A stretch of DNA of 64,000 bases from NCBI GenBank assembly GCA_963756715.1, contig CAVWOV010000021.1, positions 62,001 through 126,000 on the forward strand, written 5' to 3'. The translations under genes and the position numbers were made by a program. Below, piece after piece: positions 9,274 to 18,305 of the stretch (its first letter is position 1; each line of letters starts with the position of its first letter). The stretch comes from VAZQ01 sp963756715 (lineage in GTDB: Bacteria > Pseudomonadota > Alphaproteobacteria > Rhizobiales > Xanthobacteraceae). The notes beneath the pieces are model-generated. The model ran no database searches and was not told the origin of the DNA. It saw only the letters and a list, made by a program, of their open reading frames with translations.

Positions 9274-9749
9274 CACGGCCTCCGACGTGATCGTGGAGCG
9301 CCAATCCTTGGCGTGAGCGACATTCCGGTTTCCGGCGAGTACGCCCGCAGCGGCGCCGGTATTCCGCGATGTGGCAACTGTCCGCTGTCGGAAAAGCCGA
9401 CAAATGCTGCGCTCGCGCTTTGCCACAGTTTCGAGCATGCGAGTGCCAACGTAGTCCTCCACGCGTCGACGAAAAGCAGCATCCTTGTACTCCGGTCCCG
9501 TTTAGGTGCAAGCTTCCGCCCCTGCGCCAGCAGAAATTGTCGGGCTTATGCCTGCCAATGCGCAAATAGCGTACCGTCAAATTTGCGATTGGCATCTGAC
9601 CAAATGTCGCGCATCGCCGCCGGCGAGGCACGTCGAGAGCGAACAATTCGAACCTCGTTGGTATCGGCCTCGAACCCTGCCAGATCGACAGACCACTCGG
9701 CTTTGCCTTCACGCCGCCTGCCCTCAGCCATCCCGGCGGGACTTCGAAG
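9274..9749. other. Intergenic stretch with a doubtful small ORF
   Basis: The 476 nt between the gntK-GH15 stop and zwf presumably contain the zwf promoter, but no -35/-10 pair or clear operator is visible. A 61-codon minus-strand frame (9546-9731, starting MAEGRRREGK) has codon use not unlike its neighbours but no ribosome site and no family that can be recognised; it is noted rather than called as a gene. Confidence 0.35.
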
Positions 9750-12236
9750 CTATTTGGTCTTCGCCGGCCCGCGCCGTTGCGCCGGACCGACATCGTGCAG
9801 GTTCAACGCAGTTCCGATGAGAGCGAGATGCGAAAATGCCTGCGGGAAGTTTCCGATCTGCCGCTTCGCTTGCGGATCGTACTCTTCCGAGAGCAAACCA
9901 ACATCGTTGCGAAGTGACAGCAGGCGTTCGAACAAGGCGCGCGCTTCCGCGTCGCGATTTTGCAGCGCGTAGTTGTCGGCGAGCCAGAAACTACAGGGCA
10001 GGAAGACGCCCTCCCCCGGCGGAAGACCGTCAACATCCGCCGTTGTTCGGTAGCGCAACACAAGGCCGTCGACCATGAGCTCCCTCTCGATCGCCGCGAC
10101 GGTACCGAGAACGCGTGGATCGTCAGGCGGCAGGAAGCCCACCACCGGCATCATCAGCAGGCTCGCGTCGAGTTCGCTGCCGCCGAAGCTTTGGGTGAAG
10201 GTGTTGCGGCTACGGTCGAACCCGTGCTCGCAAATCGTCGCGTGCATTTGATCCCGAACCTGTCGCCAGCGCTCCATTGGCGCCTGAAGTTTTAGACGTT
10301 CCGCATCGCGCACGGTGCGGTCGAGAGCGACCCACGCCATGATCTTGGAGTAGGTGAAGTGGCGGCGTCCGCCCCTGACTTCCCAGATTCCGTCGTCCGG
10401 CTGCTGCCAGATCCGCTCCAGATGCTCGATCAGCTTCCGCTGCTGTGCCCAGGCCGAGGTGGCCGGAGTGAGCACGTGCTGTCGCGACTGGTAGAGGGCA
10501 TCGATCATCTCCCCGTAGACATCGAGCTGGAGCTGTCCGGCGGCCGCGTTGCCGATGCGCACCGGCGCCGCGCCCTGATAGCCGGGCAGCCAAGGCACCT
10601 CCCATTCGATCAACTGGCGTTCACCGGACAAACCATACATGATCTGGATCTGGTTCGGGCTGCCTGCCACGCTGCGCTGCAGCCACGCCCCCCACGCCTG
10701 CGCTTCCTCGACATAGCCAGCGGACATGAATGCCATCAGCGTCAAGGTCGCGTCGCGTAGCCAGCAATAGCGGTAGTCCCAGTTGCGTTGGCCGCCGATC
10801 TGCTCGGGCAGCGACGTGGTGGGCGCGGCGATGATCCCGCCGGTTTGCGCATATGTCAGCGCCTTCAAGGTCAGCAGCGAGCGCTGCACCGGCTCGCGCC
10901 AATGACCCGTGTAAGAAGAGCGGGCAGACCAGTCGCACCAGAACCGTTCCGTTTCCCGCAGAGCCGTCCGCCAATCCACCGCCGCCGGCGCCGGCAGATG
11001 GGACGGGCCGTGGGTCAGGACGAACGGTACGCATTCCCCTTCGACAACATCGAACTCCGCGATGGTGGCAAAATTTTCGCCCTGCAGCGCGACAGGCGAA
11101 CGCAACACCACCCTGCTCGGCCCGGCAATTGCGCTCACGCCGGAACCGTCTTCGAGACGCGTCACCCATGGCACCGTCGCGCCGTAGTCAAAGCGAAGCG
11201 TCAGATGCAATCGCATCGCTACCTTGCCGCGGCGCCCTTCCACCAGACGAATGACGGACGAATCTGCCTGATTGACCGGCATGAAATCGATCAAGGCCAC
11301 GCGGCCATCTGCCGTGTCGAAGATGGTTTCCAGCACCACGGTGCCGTCCCGGTAGGCGCGGCTGATGCGCGGCGCCGGGTCGGCCGGGCCGATCCGCCAT
11401 CGCCCATGTTCGGCGGTGCCAAGCAGAGCCGCGAAACAGGCATTGCTGTCGAAGCGCGGCCAGCACAACCAGTCGATGGAACCGTTGCGACCGACGAGAG
11501 CAGCGGTCGTGCAATCGCCAATCAACGCATAGTCCTCGATGGCCAGCGGCAGGTCGGATCGAATGACTGAATCGGTGCTGCCACTTGAGGCAGGGCTGCT
11601 CCGAGCCACTGGCGAATTCAAGTCGCGTACGATCTCGGCGATAATGTCATCGACCGGCCGACCCACGTCCGCGTAGATCGGATACTCGTCGGGGACCGGC
11701 TCCTCCAGCATCGCCAATTGGCTGTCGAGGAAGCTTGCCGGCTTCAAGTGTCCTTTGTACGCAGTGAAGCGCGCGCGGATCAGTTCCACGTCGCCGCACA
11801 AATAAAGGATTCGCACGTCCGAGCGCCCGCGCACGAGGAAGTCGCGATAGCTGCGTTTGAGCGCCGAGCAGGTAATCACGCCGGACTTGCCGGCCTGCCG
11901 CCAGCCGTCGATCCAGGCCGCGACCTTTGTAAGCCAAGGCCAGCGGTCACGGTCGTCAAGCGGGTGCCCGGAGGGCGTCGCGGCGATGGAGGATCCCGCA
12001 TGAAGGTCGTCGCCCTCTCCGAAGGCCCAACCCATTCGATCCGCGAGCGCTCTTGCGATCGTCGTCTTGCCAGATCCAGAAACACCCATGACCACGAGGA
12101 TCGTTTGAACACCAACGAGGTTGGCGGAGGCGGCCTCGACCACAATTTGACTGGACGACATGCCGACATCCGTCACGTCGGCCGTTGCCTCGACGCTCGG
12201 TCCCTTGATGGTTTCACGATCGCCCGTTCCAACCAT
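9750..12236 (-). CDS. Gluconokinase / GH15 glucoamylase-trehalase-like fusion
   Basis: One frame of about 828 residues joins two enzymes. Residues ~45-215 are a GntK-type gluconokinase: Walker A GVSGSGKTT, the EGDDLH substrate loop and HPLDDRDRWPWL. Residues ~230-825 are a glycoside hydrolase family 15 chain: IEDYALIGD, NGSIDWLCWPRFDS, NWDYRYCWLRDA, and the two likely catalytic acids in WEVRGG and LLSEEYDP. GH15 members of this type act on alpha-glucosides such as trehalose or maltodextrins; no signal peptide is seen, so it should act in the cytoplasm. ATG 12236 is chosen (AGAGG upstream); GTG 12296 would add 20 residues. The gluconate and glucose produced would feed the zwf-tkt genes downstream. 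The substrate of the hydrolase half is unknown. Confidence 0.9.
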   Translation of the reverse strand: MVGTGDRETIKGPSVEATADVTDVGMSSSQIVVEAASANLVGVQTILVVMGVSGSGKTTIARALADRMGWAFGEGDDLHAGSSIAATPSGHPLDDRDRWPWLTKVAAWIDGWRQAGKSGVITCSALKRSYRDFLVRGRSDVRILYLCGDVELIRARFTAYKGHLKPASFLDSQLAMLEEPVPDEYPIYADVGRPVDDIIAEIVRDLNSPVARSSPASSGSTDSVIRSDLPLAIEDYALIGDCTTAALVGRNGSIDWLCWPRFDSNACFAALLGTAEHGRWRIGPADPAPRISRAYRDGTVVLETIFDTADGRVALIDFMPVNQADSSVIRLVEGRRGKVAMRLHLTLRFDYGATVPWVTRLEDGSGVSAIAGPSRVVLRSPVALQGENFATIAEFDVVEGECVPFVLTHGPSHLPAPAAVDWRTALRETERFWCDWSARSSYTGHWREPVQRSLLTLKALTYAQTGGIIAAPTTSLPEQIGGQRNWDYRYCWLRDATLTLMAFMSAGYVEEAQAWGAWLQRSVAGSPNQIQIMYGLSGERQLIEWEVPWLPGYQGAAPVRIGNAAAGQLQLDVYGEMIDALYQSRQHVLTPATSAWAQQRKLIEHLERIWQQPDDGIWEVRGGRRHFTYSKIMAWVALDRTVRDAERLKLQAPMERWRQVRDQMHATICEHGFDRSRNTFTQSFGGSELDASLLMMPVVGFLPPDDPRVLGTVAAIERELMVDGLVLRYRTTADVDGLPPGEGVFLPCSFWLADNYALQNRDAEARALFERLLSLRNDVGLLSEEYDPQAKRQIGNFPQAFSHLALIGTALNLHDVGPAQRRGPAKTK

Positions 12237-12350
12237 AGCTGACCAGCCTCTTTGCCGTTCAAAGCGGCACCATCGAGAAATCAATACGCAGCGCACCGGC
12301 CCGCGCTCAGGCGACGGCAGAGCCCGATTCGCCGGAACGGACGCTTGCGA

Positions 12351-13601
12351 TTATTGGACGTTTTCACCCCGCCAGCCACTGGGAAAGAGACGACCCGGAA
12401 ATATCAGATCGAGCGGAGGCGTTATTCCTGCTCCGACAGATGATTTGAGACTCCAATTGAGCAGCGCGCGGTCGCTCCCGCGCGGGCCAATGAGGGACAA
12501 GCCGAGCGGGCAATCTTCGAGCGTGCCGAGTGGAAGGCTGACCTGCGGAAGGCGCGAGAGGCCGGCGATCGACAGCAGCGCAAATGCACGCGCCCGAAAT
12601 TTTTCCAATTCACCGGCCGGTGTGTTGAGCTTGGGCGCGATGCCGGGAGCGGTTGGCAGGCACAGCAGCGCGTCATCGCTAAGCAAAGCGGCCATGTGGA
12701 GCGCAACCTCTTCGCGTTTTGGCTTGGCGGCCGCCACCTCGCCGGGGTCGATCGTCCGCGTCCATTGAAAGCGCTCTCTTATCCCCGGCCCGAAAGTCGG
12801 GTTGTGCCGTTCAATCCAGGCCGAATGCTGGATGCGAATTTCATCGCCCTGAAGGATGCGGAACAATGCGGACCATGTCGCGGGATCAGCGGAATAAATC
12901 TTCACATCGCGTACATCAGCGAAAGCAGACTTCACCTGATTCAGCCCTTGTTGCAGGGCGTCGGCGATGACCGGTTCCACGGCTGCGAAAGCATCGGCAG
13001 CGACGAGCAGCTTGCGGGGCGACCACGCTGCCGAGACCGGCAGCAGCACATCGCCGACTTGCTGCATTAAGGCCGGCGTGCGGGCAAACCATCCGACCGT
13101 ATCGAAACTTTTCGCGAGCGGAATGATACCGTCGGCGGGGACCAGGCCGTGACTGGTTCGAATGCCGTAGATACCGCAATAGCTTGCCGGAAGGCGCACC
13201 GATCCACCGCAGTCCGTGCCAAGTGCGAAATCAACCAGGCCACCGGCGACCGCGGCCGCCGACCCACTCGACGAGCCGCCTGGGATCCGGCCGGGCGCAG
13301 CGGGATTTGTCGGCGTGCCGTAGTGGATATTCTCGCCATTGAGGCTGTAGGCGAGTTCGTCGGTATGTGTCTTGCCGGCTACCCGCGCGCCGGCGTCGAG
13401 GAGACGCTGAACACTCGATGCCGTGCGCCCGGCAGGCGCGTGGGTCTCCAGCCATATGGGATTGCCGTTGCCGGTACGGAAACCGGCAATGTCGAAGACA
13501 TCCTTGACCGCAAAGGTGCGGCCGGCAAGGGCGCCCTCCCCGCTTCCACTGAGCACGACGTTGTTATGTGCACAGAAGGCATTAAGCGGATCGTTCAGCA
13601 T
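12351..13601 (-). CDS. Amidase (amidase signature family)
   Basis: A 416-residue amidase-signature hydrolase that cleaves a carboxamide to acid plus ammonia. The Ser-cisSer-Lys triad can be placed: Lys in FAVKDVFD, the glycine/serine loop GGSSSGSA, and the nucleophile strand GTDCGGSVRLPAS. It is shorter than GatA and has no GatA C-terminal features, so it is a catabolic amidase rather than the tRNA amidotransferase subunit. Its ATG overlaps the stop of the preceding amidohydrolase by one base, implying a joint pathway, probably release of ammonia from a ring-opening product. The substrate is not known. Confidence 0.88.
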   Translation of the reverse strand: MLNDPLNAFCAHNNVVLSGSGEGALAGRTFAVKDVFDIAGFRTGNGNPIWLETHAPAGRTASSVQRLLDAGARVAGKTHTDELAYSLNGENIHYGTPTNPAAPGRIPGGSSSGSAAAVAGGLVDFALGTDCGGSVRLPASYCGIYGIRTSHGLVPADGIIPLAKSFDTVGWFARTPALMQQVGDVLLPVSAAWSPRKLLVAADAFAAVEPVIADALQQGLNQVKSAFADVRDVKIYSADPATWSALFRILQGDEIRIQHSAWIERHNPTFGPGIRERFQWTRTIDPGEVAAAKPKREEVALHMAALLSDDALLCLPTAPGIAPKLNTPAGELEKFRARAFALLSIAGLSRLPQVSLPLGTLEDCPLGLSLIGPRGSDRALLNWSLKSSVGAGITPPLDLIFPGRLFPSGWRGENVQ

Positions 13602-14833
13602 CAGTGCGGCCGGTGCAAGTTGGCAGGTTGGCGCGAAACGGTCTTGCGGCCGCGCTTGAAGACGTGGAGTACCGGCGTCAGCTCGGCCACCGCCATCTCA
13701 GGGTCCGTCGCATCGAGAACGACGATATCGGCGGACTTGCCGACCTCCAGCCCATAGTCCGGAAGACGCATCATCTTGGCCGGCCGCGTTGAAATCATCT
13801 CAAAGCAGGCGCGCATGTCGGCCTGCTTCCCAATCTGGCAGATATTGGCAAACAGGTTTGCCATGCGAAGCGGCGAACAGTCACCAAACGGCGTGAACGG
13901 ATTGAGCACGTTATTGCTCGACAGCGAGCAGTTCACACCATGGTGGATCAGCTTGTGAGCCGGAACGACGCCGCGTGTCACGTTGTGATCGTGCTGATGA
14001 TTGCGCCCCATCAGGAATAGATCGGTCGACGGCAGAACTGTGAGCGCCACACCGGCGTCCGCCAGTCGCTTCGCCATGGTCTCAAAGGCCGGAACCGGCA
14101 GGCTTGCCGCCTTGGTGACATGGCCGATCGCAACCCGGCCGCCATATTTGTGTTCGTCGGTACGCCGGCAGACATGCTCGACATCCATGCCGTCAGCAGT
14201 CGGTCCGAAATCGAGATGCATATCGATGTCAATGTCGAATTCACGCGCCATTTCAAAGACGCGATCGATCTGCCCGGGCGGATCGCTGTCGGTATAGGGC
14301 GCGGCGCCAACGACGCGGCAGCCGCGCTTGAGCGCCTCAACCATCAGTTCGTCGGTGCCGGGATTGTTGAGCAAACCCTCCTGCGGGAATACGCAAATGT
14401 CGAGATCAATCGCCCAGGCATATTCCTTGATAAGCGGCAGCACGCCTTCGAGACTACGCAATCCGACGCCAGGGTCGACCTCGAGGTGGGTGCGCATATG
14501 CGTCGTGCCTTGCAAAATCGCCTTCTCGAGCGTGCGCTTGGCCCGCGCATAGACGTCCTCGGGCGTAAAATTCGCTTTGGCCTTGGCGGCCTCGCCGATA
14601 GCCTCCTCAAGATCGCCCTTAACGGACTTGCAGCGATCGAGGATGCAAGATTTGTCGAGATGGATATGCGTCTCGATAAAGCCGGACGACACCAACCGCT
14701 TGCCGACGTCGATGGTCTCACCCGTGGCGTTGAGGTTGGGTTCGATGGCAACGATCTTGCCGCCGCTGACACCGATGTCGGCGAGTTGCTTCTCGGCGCC
14801 GAACAGACGTGCATTTTTCAGAATGAGATCCAT
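13601..14833 (-). CDS. Cytosine-deaminase-like amidohydrolase
   Basis: A 410-residue TIM-barrel amidohydrolase of the cytosine deaminase / AtzC-like group. Metal-ligand motifs are ETHIHLDKS (first strand, HxH), MHLDFGP and GHVTK. The final-strand motif reads SSNNVLNPF where cytosine deaminases have an Asp pair, so the usual strand-8 Asp ligand appears to be Asn; this points to a paralogous subfamily and not a proven cytosine deaminase. No signal peptide. It is coupled to the amidase downstream (1-nt overlap) and lies beside an ABC importer, which fits hydrolysis of an imported N-heterocycle or amide. The exact reaction is open. Confidence 0.85.
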   Translation of the reverse strand: MDLILKNARLFGAEKQLADIGVSGGKIVAIEPNLNATGETIDVGKRLVSSGFIETHIHLDKSCILDRCKSVKGDLEEAIGEAAKAKANFTPEDVYARAKRTLEKAILQGTTHMRTHLEVDPGVGLRSLEGVLPLIKEYAWAIDLDICVFPQEGLLNNPGTDELMVEALKRGCRVVGAAPYTDSDPPGQIDRVFEMAREFDIDIDMHLDFGPTADGMDVEHVCRRTDEHKYGGRVAIGHVTKAASLPVPAFETMAKRLADAGVALTVLPSTDLFLMGRNHQHDHNVTRGVVPAHKLIHHGVNCSLSSNNVLNPFTPFGDCSPLRMANLFANICQIGKQADMRACFEMISTRPAKMMRLPDYGLEVGKSADIVVLDATDPEMAVAELTPVLHVFKRGRKTVSRQPANLHRPH

Positions 14834-14870
14834 GCGGGCAGTTTCCTTCTGAGCGATCGAATCGTTTGCA

Positions 14871-17364
14871 TTACGTCACCGGTTCGCCGTCCCCGAGATA
14901 GGCCTTCACCAACGCCGGGTCTTCCTGCATCTCGGCAGCGACGCCGGAATGCCTGACCTCACCGGACTGGAAAACATAAGCGCGGTCAGCAACCGACAGT
15001 GCGAGCTTGGCGACCTGGTCGACGAGGAGGATCGTGGTCCCCTCGTCGCGCAGATCTGCGATCAGATCGTAGAGCGCTTCCGTTGGCTGCGGCGCGAGCC
15101 CGAGCGAGGGCTCGTCAAGCATGAGAACCCGCGGTTCCGCCATCAAGGCCGCGCGCCAATGCCAGCATTTGCTGTTCGCCGCCTGACAGCAGGCCGGCAC
15201 GCCTATGCTGACGTTCTCGCAGCCGCGGAAAGCGGACGAACATGTCTTCGATCGTTGCACCCGCGTTCTTCGCGGACCGCGCAAAGCCGCCAAGGCGCAG
15301 GTTGTCGAGGACACTCAGTTCCGGAAAAACCTGACGCCCCTCCGGCACCAGAACGAGACCGAGCCCGGCGATCCGATTGGCCGGGAGCCGTTCGATCCGC
15401 TGGCCAAGAAATTCAATTTCACCGTCGACCGGGCGCTTAAGTCCGCTCAGGGCGCGCATAAGGGTGGACTTGCCGGCGCCATTGGCACCGAGCACCGCGA
15501 CGGTCTCGCCGGTGTCGACGTGAACTGCAACCTTGTTCAGAACGACCGCCGCGCCATAGCCGGCTGCAAGATCACGCGCGGCAAGCAACGTTTGCGCTCC
15601 GGCTGCCCGCGGTTGCCGCCGCTGCCGGTCGACGGTCTTTTTCTCACCAAGGTAGGCTTTGATGACGGCCGGATCACGCCTGATCCGTTCGGGCGGCCCT
15701 TCGGCAATCTTGGCGCCCGCATCGAGCACGATGATGTGGTTCGACACGTCCATGACCAATTCCATGTCGTGCTCGATCAGCAGCACCGTCACGCCAGCCT
15801 CGGCGACCTTCTTCAGCAACGTCCCGATCGCTGCCGTGTCGACCGCGCCGAGCCCGGCCGCCGGTTCATCGAGCGCGATTACGCTAGGACGCGTGGCGAG
15901 CGCGCGAGCGATCTCGACCAGCCGCTTATCCACATGCGCCAATGCAGATGCTGGCTGTTCGAGCGGCCCGCCATACCCGACGAAGGCGAGCAGACTTTCG
16001 GCAGCCGCATGACGACCCGCATCATTGTCCGAAGAAAAAATGGCTCTCCCTCGCAATTGGCCTCGGCGCAAAGCGATCAGCACATTGTCGAGAACAGACA
16101 TCGTGCCGAACAGTTGGCTGGTTTGATAGGTCCGCGCGATGCCCGCACGTGCAAGCCGGTATGACGATTGCCCGGCCACGTCCTGGTCGGCAAGCCGCAC
16201 CGCGCCTTCGTCCGGACGATAGAAGCCGCAGATCAGATTCAGCACCGTCGTCTTGCCGGCGCCATTGGGCCCGATGATGCTGGTAATCTCTCCTGGACGC
16301 GCCTCGAACGACAGATCGCTCGCGGCGCTTACGCCGCCAAAGCTGATCGAAAGGTTGCTGACTGACAGGCCACGTTTGGCCGCCCCCGCACCTAGAATGG
16401 CCCCGATGTCATGCGTGGCATGGGCAGTGCGTGCCGCTTTAGGCGTCTCCAGCCACGGGCTGATCAAACCGGCAAGGCCGCTCGGCGCCACCCGCAGCAC
16501 AATCAGCATCAAGATACCGACGAATAACAATTGGTACTCGGCAAGCCAGGATACCGTTTCCGGCAACAGCACGACGACGATTGCGCCGGCCAGCGGCCCG
16601 AAGACGCGATCCAGCCCGCCCACCATGACGACAAGGAGGAACATGATCGACTGAAAGAATGGGAACAACTCCGGACTGATGAAATTGCTCATCGAAGCAA
16701 ATACGCCACCGGCAATGCCGGCCGCGAATGCGGAGATTGCGAATGCCGCCGTCCGCACCCGCATCGGGTTGAGGCCGATCGACATGCTGGCAATCTCGGA
16801 GTCGCGCACCGCCCGCATGGCCTTGCCCCAGGGGCCCGCGCTCAATCGCGCATAAGCGATGTGGGCAAGGACCGTCAGGACGAGCACAAGCACCGCGATG
16901 TCCCTGACGCTGAACTCGTAACCGGCAAGATGCGGCGCCGGAATGCCCATCAGGCCGTTCCAGCCACCCGTCAAACCCTTCCATTCCGCCGCGCCTTGCT
17001 CGACGACAAAGCCGAACGCGATTGTCATCATCGCCAGGTAGGGCCCCCGCACCCGCAGCACGGGAATTGCGAGCAAACCGCCGGCGACAGCGGCGACGAC
17101 GCCGGCTGCAAGCAGCGCCGGCCAAAACGACCAACCGACGGTGCCGGTGAGAATGCCAACCGTATAGGCACCGATAGCGTAGAATGCGGCGTGGCCAAGC
17201 GATATCTGCGCCGTCATCCCGAGCAGGACGTTCAGGCCGATCCCCACGATCGCGGTGAGCCCGACCAGCGCGATGATGTAGACTTGATAGCCGTCGCCCC
17301 GCGCGATCAGGAGGCCGGCAGCGCCGATCGCCGCGACCGCCAGAATGAGGTTGCGAAACCTCAT
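14871..17364 (-). CDS. Branched-chain-type ABC transporter, permease-ATPase-ATPase fusion (frameshifted)
   Basis: Three normally separate subunits lie in one frame from ATG 17364. Residues 1-~310 are a LivM-type permease with about nine membrane helices; ~330-575 a LivG-type ATPase (Walker A GPNGAGKTT, Walker B VIALDEPAAGL); ~595 onward a LivF-type ATPase (GANGAGKST, signature LSGGEQQ). The frame then breaks near 15147-15157 in a GC-rich run: removing one base restores ALMAEPRVLMLDEP and the chain runs on to the stop at 14871, about 830 residues in all. As read, the last ATPase lacks Walker B and the protein ends at 15115. The start overlaps the LivH-type permease by 4 nt. Inner-membrane importer for an amino acid, amide or similar ligand, energised by ATP. 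Confidence 0.88.
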
Positions 17365-18236
17365 ACCTTTTTCACCGCCGACCGACCGAACAGACCTCGC
17401 GGCCGAACGGCCAAAACGAGGATCACCAGTGCAAACGTAACGATCTGGCTGTAAGTCGACCCTAGCAATGCAATGACAAGCGCTTCGGCCATGCCGTAAA
17501 TCAAGCCGGCCAGCACCACGCCCCAGGCGCTTTCTATGCCGCCAAGAATCGCGACCGCGAAGGCCTTGATGCCGAACAGCGTGCCCATGGTGGATGAGAT
17601 CGTGAACAACGGCGCCACCAGGATGCCCGCGACACCGGCGAGAAGGCCGGAGATCGCGTAGGCGGCGATGACGACGCGCTCGACATTGATGCCCATCAGA
17701 CGGGCGGCGTCCTTATTCTGAACCACCGCGAGCAGCGCTTTGCCGTAGCGAGAATGATGGAAAGAAAGGTGCAGCACGGCCGCAATCGACAACCCGACAA
17801 ACGGTATCAGCAACTGCAGATACTGAATCTTGATGTTAGCAAGTGAAAGCGAGCTGGTCGTGAGGAAGCCCGGCGGCATGCCGCGCGGGTCTTTGCCGAA
17901 CGTGAACATGACCATGTTGTCGATGACGATGCCGAGCGCCACGGTCGCAATGAGCCAGGACTCCGAATTGCGCTCGACAAACGGCCGTACCGCAATCCGT
18001 TCGACGATCGCCCCCCACAGGGCGCAGGCAATAAGGGCAACGACGATTGCGAGAGTGAGTGGAAAACTCAGCGTCACCCAGACCGTAAAACACACGACAG
18101 CACCCAACATCATGGTGCTGCCTTGGGCGAAATTTACCGTGTTGGAAACGGCGTAGGTGACATAGAAGCCAAGGGCCAGCAGTCCATACATGCTGCCGAG
18201 CCCAAGACCGGAAATGAGCGCGGACGCAATAAGCAT
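17361..18236 (-). CDS. Branched-chain-type ABC transporter permease (LivH-like)
   Basis: A 291-residue polytopic inner-membrane permease of the LivH family, with eight or so hydrophobic helices, the early SMYGLLALGFYVTYA segment and the LGGIESAWG motif near the C-terminus typical of this family. It pairs with the LivM domain of the fused protein immediately downstream (ATGA overlap) to form the translocation pore. A GC-rich hairpin lies between it and the binding-protein gene upstream. The substrate cannot be inferred from the permease; the neighbouring amidase and amidohydrolase suggest a nitrogen compound. Confidence 0.93.
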   Translation of the reverse strand: MLIASALISGLGLGSMYGLLALGFYVTYAVSNTVNFAQGSTMMLGAVVCFTVWVTLSFPLTLAIVVALIACALWGAIVERIAVRPFVERNSESWLIATVALGIVIDNMVMFTFGKDPRGMPPGFLTTSSLSLANIKIQYLQLLIPFVGLSIAAVLHLSFHHSRYGKALLAVVQNKDAARLMGINVERVVIAAYAISGLLAGVAGILVAPLFTISSTMGTLFGIKAFAVAILGGIESAWGVVLAGLIYGMAEALVIALLGSTYSQIVTFALVILVLAVRPRGLFGRSAVKKV

Positions 18237-18273
18237 GGCCCTTCACAACAAGTCGCGCGCACAACGCGCAAAA

Positions 18274-18297
18274 CGGGGCGGCTTGGCAACCGCCCCG
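18274..18297 (-). terminator. Intercistronic GC hairpin with T tail
   Basis: Perfect 8-bp stem (CGGGGCGG / CCGCCCCG) with an 8-nt loop, followed on the minus strand by TTTT. It lies between the binding-protein stop and the permease start. Such a structure usually stops part of the transcripts or protects the upstream mRNA, so that binding protein is made in excess of permease. The T run is short, so partial termination is most likely. Confidence 0.6.
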
Positions 18298-18305
18298 CAA
18301 GCCCG

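Noticed and set aside
15147..15157. Programmed frameshifting in the ABC fusion and other broken genes
   Set aside because: No slippery heptamer, stimulatory hairpin or internal Shine-Dalgarno is consistently present, and many unrelated genes show the same +1 pattern, so sequence error is simpler.
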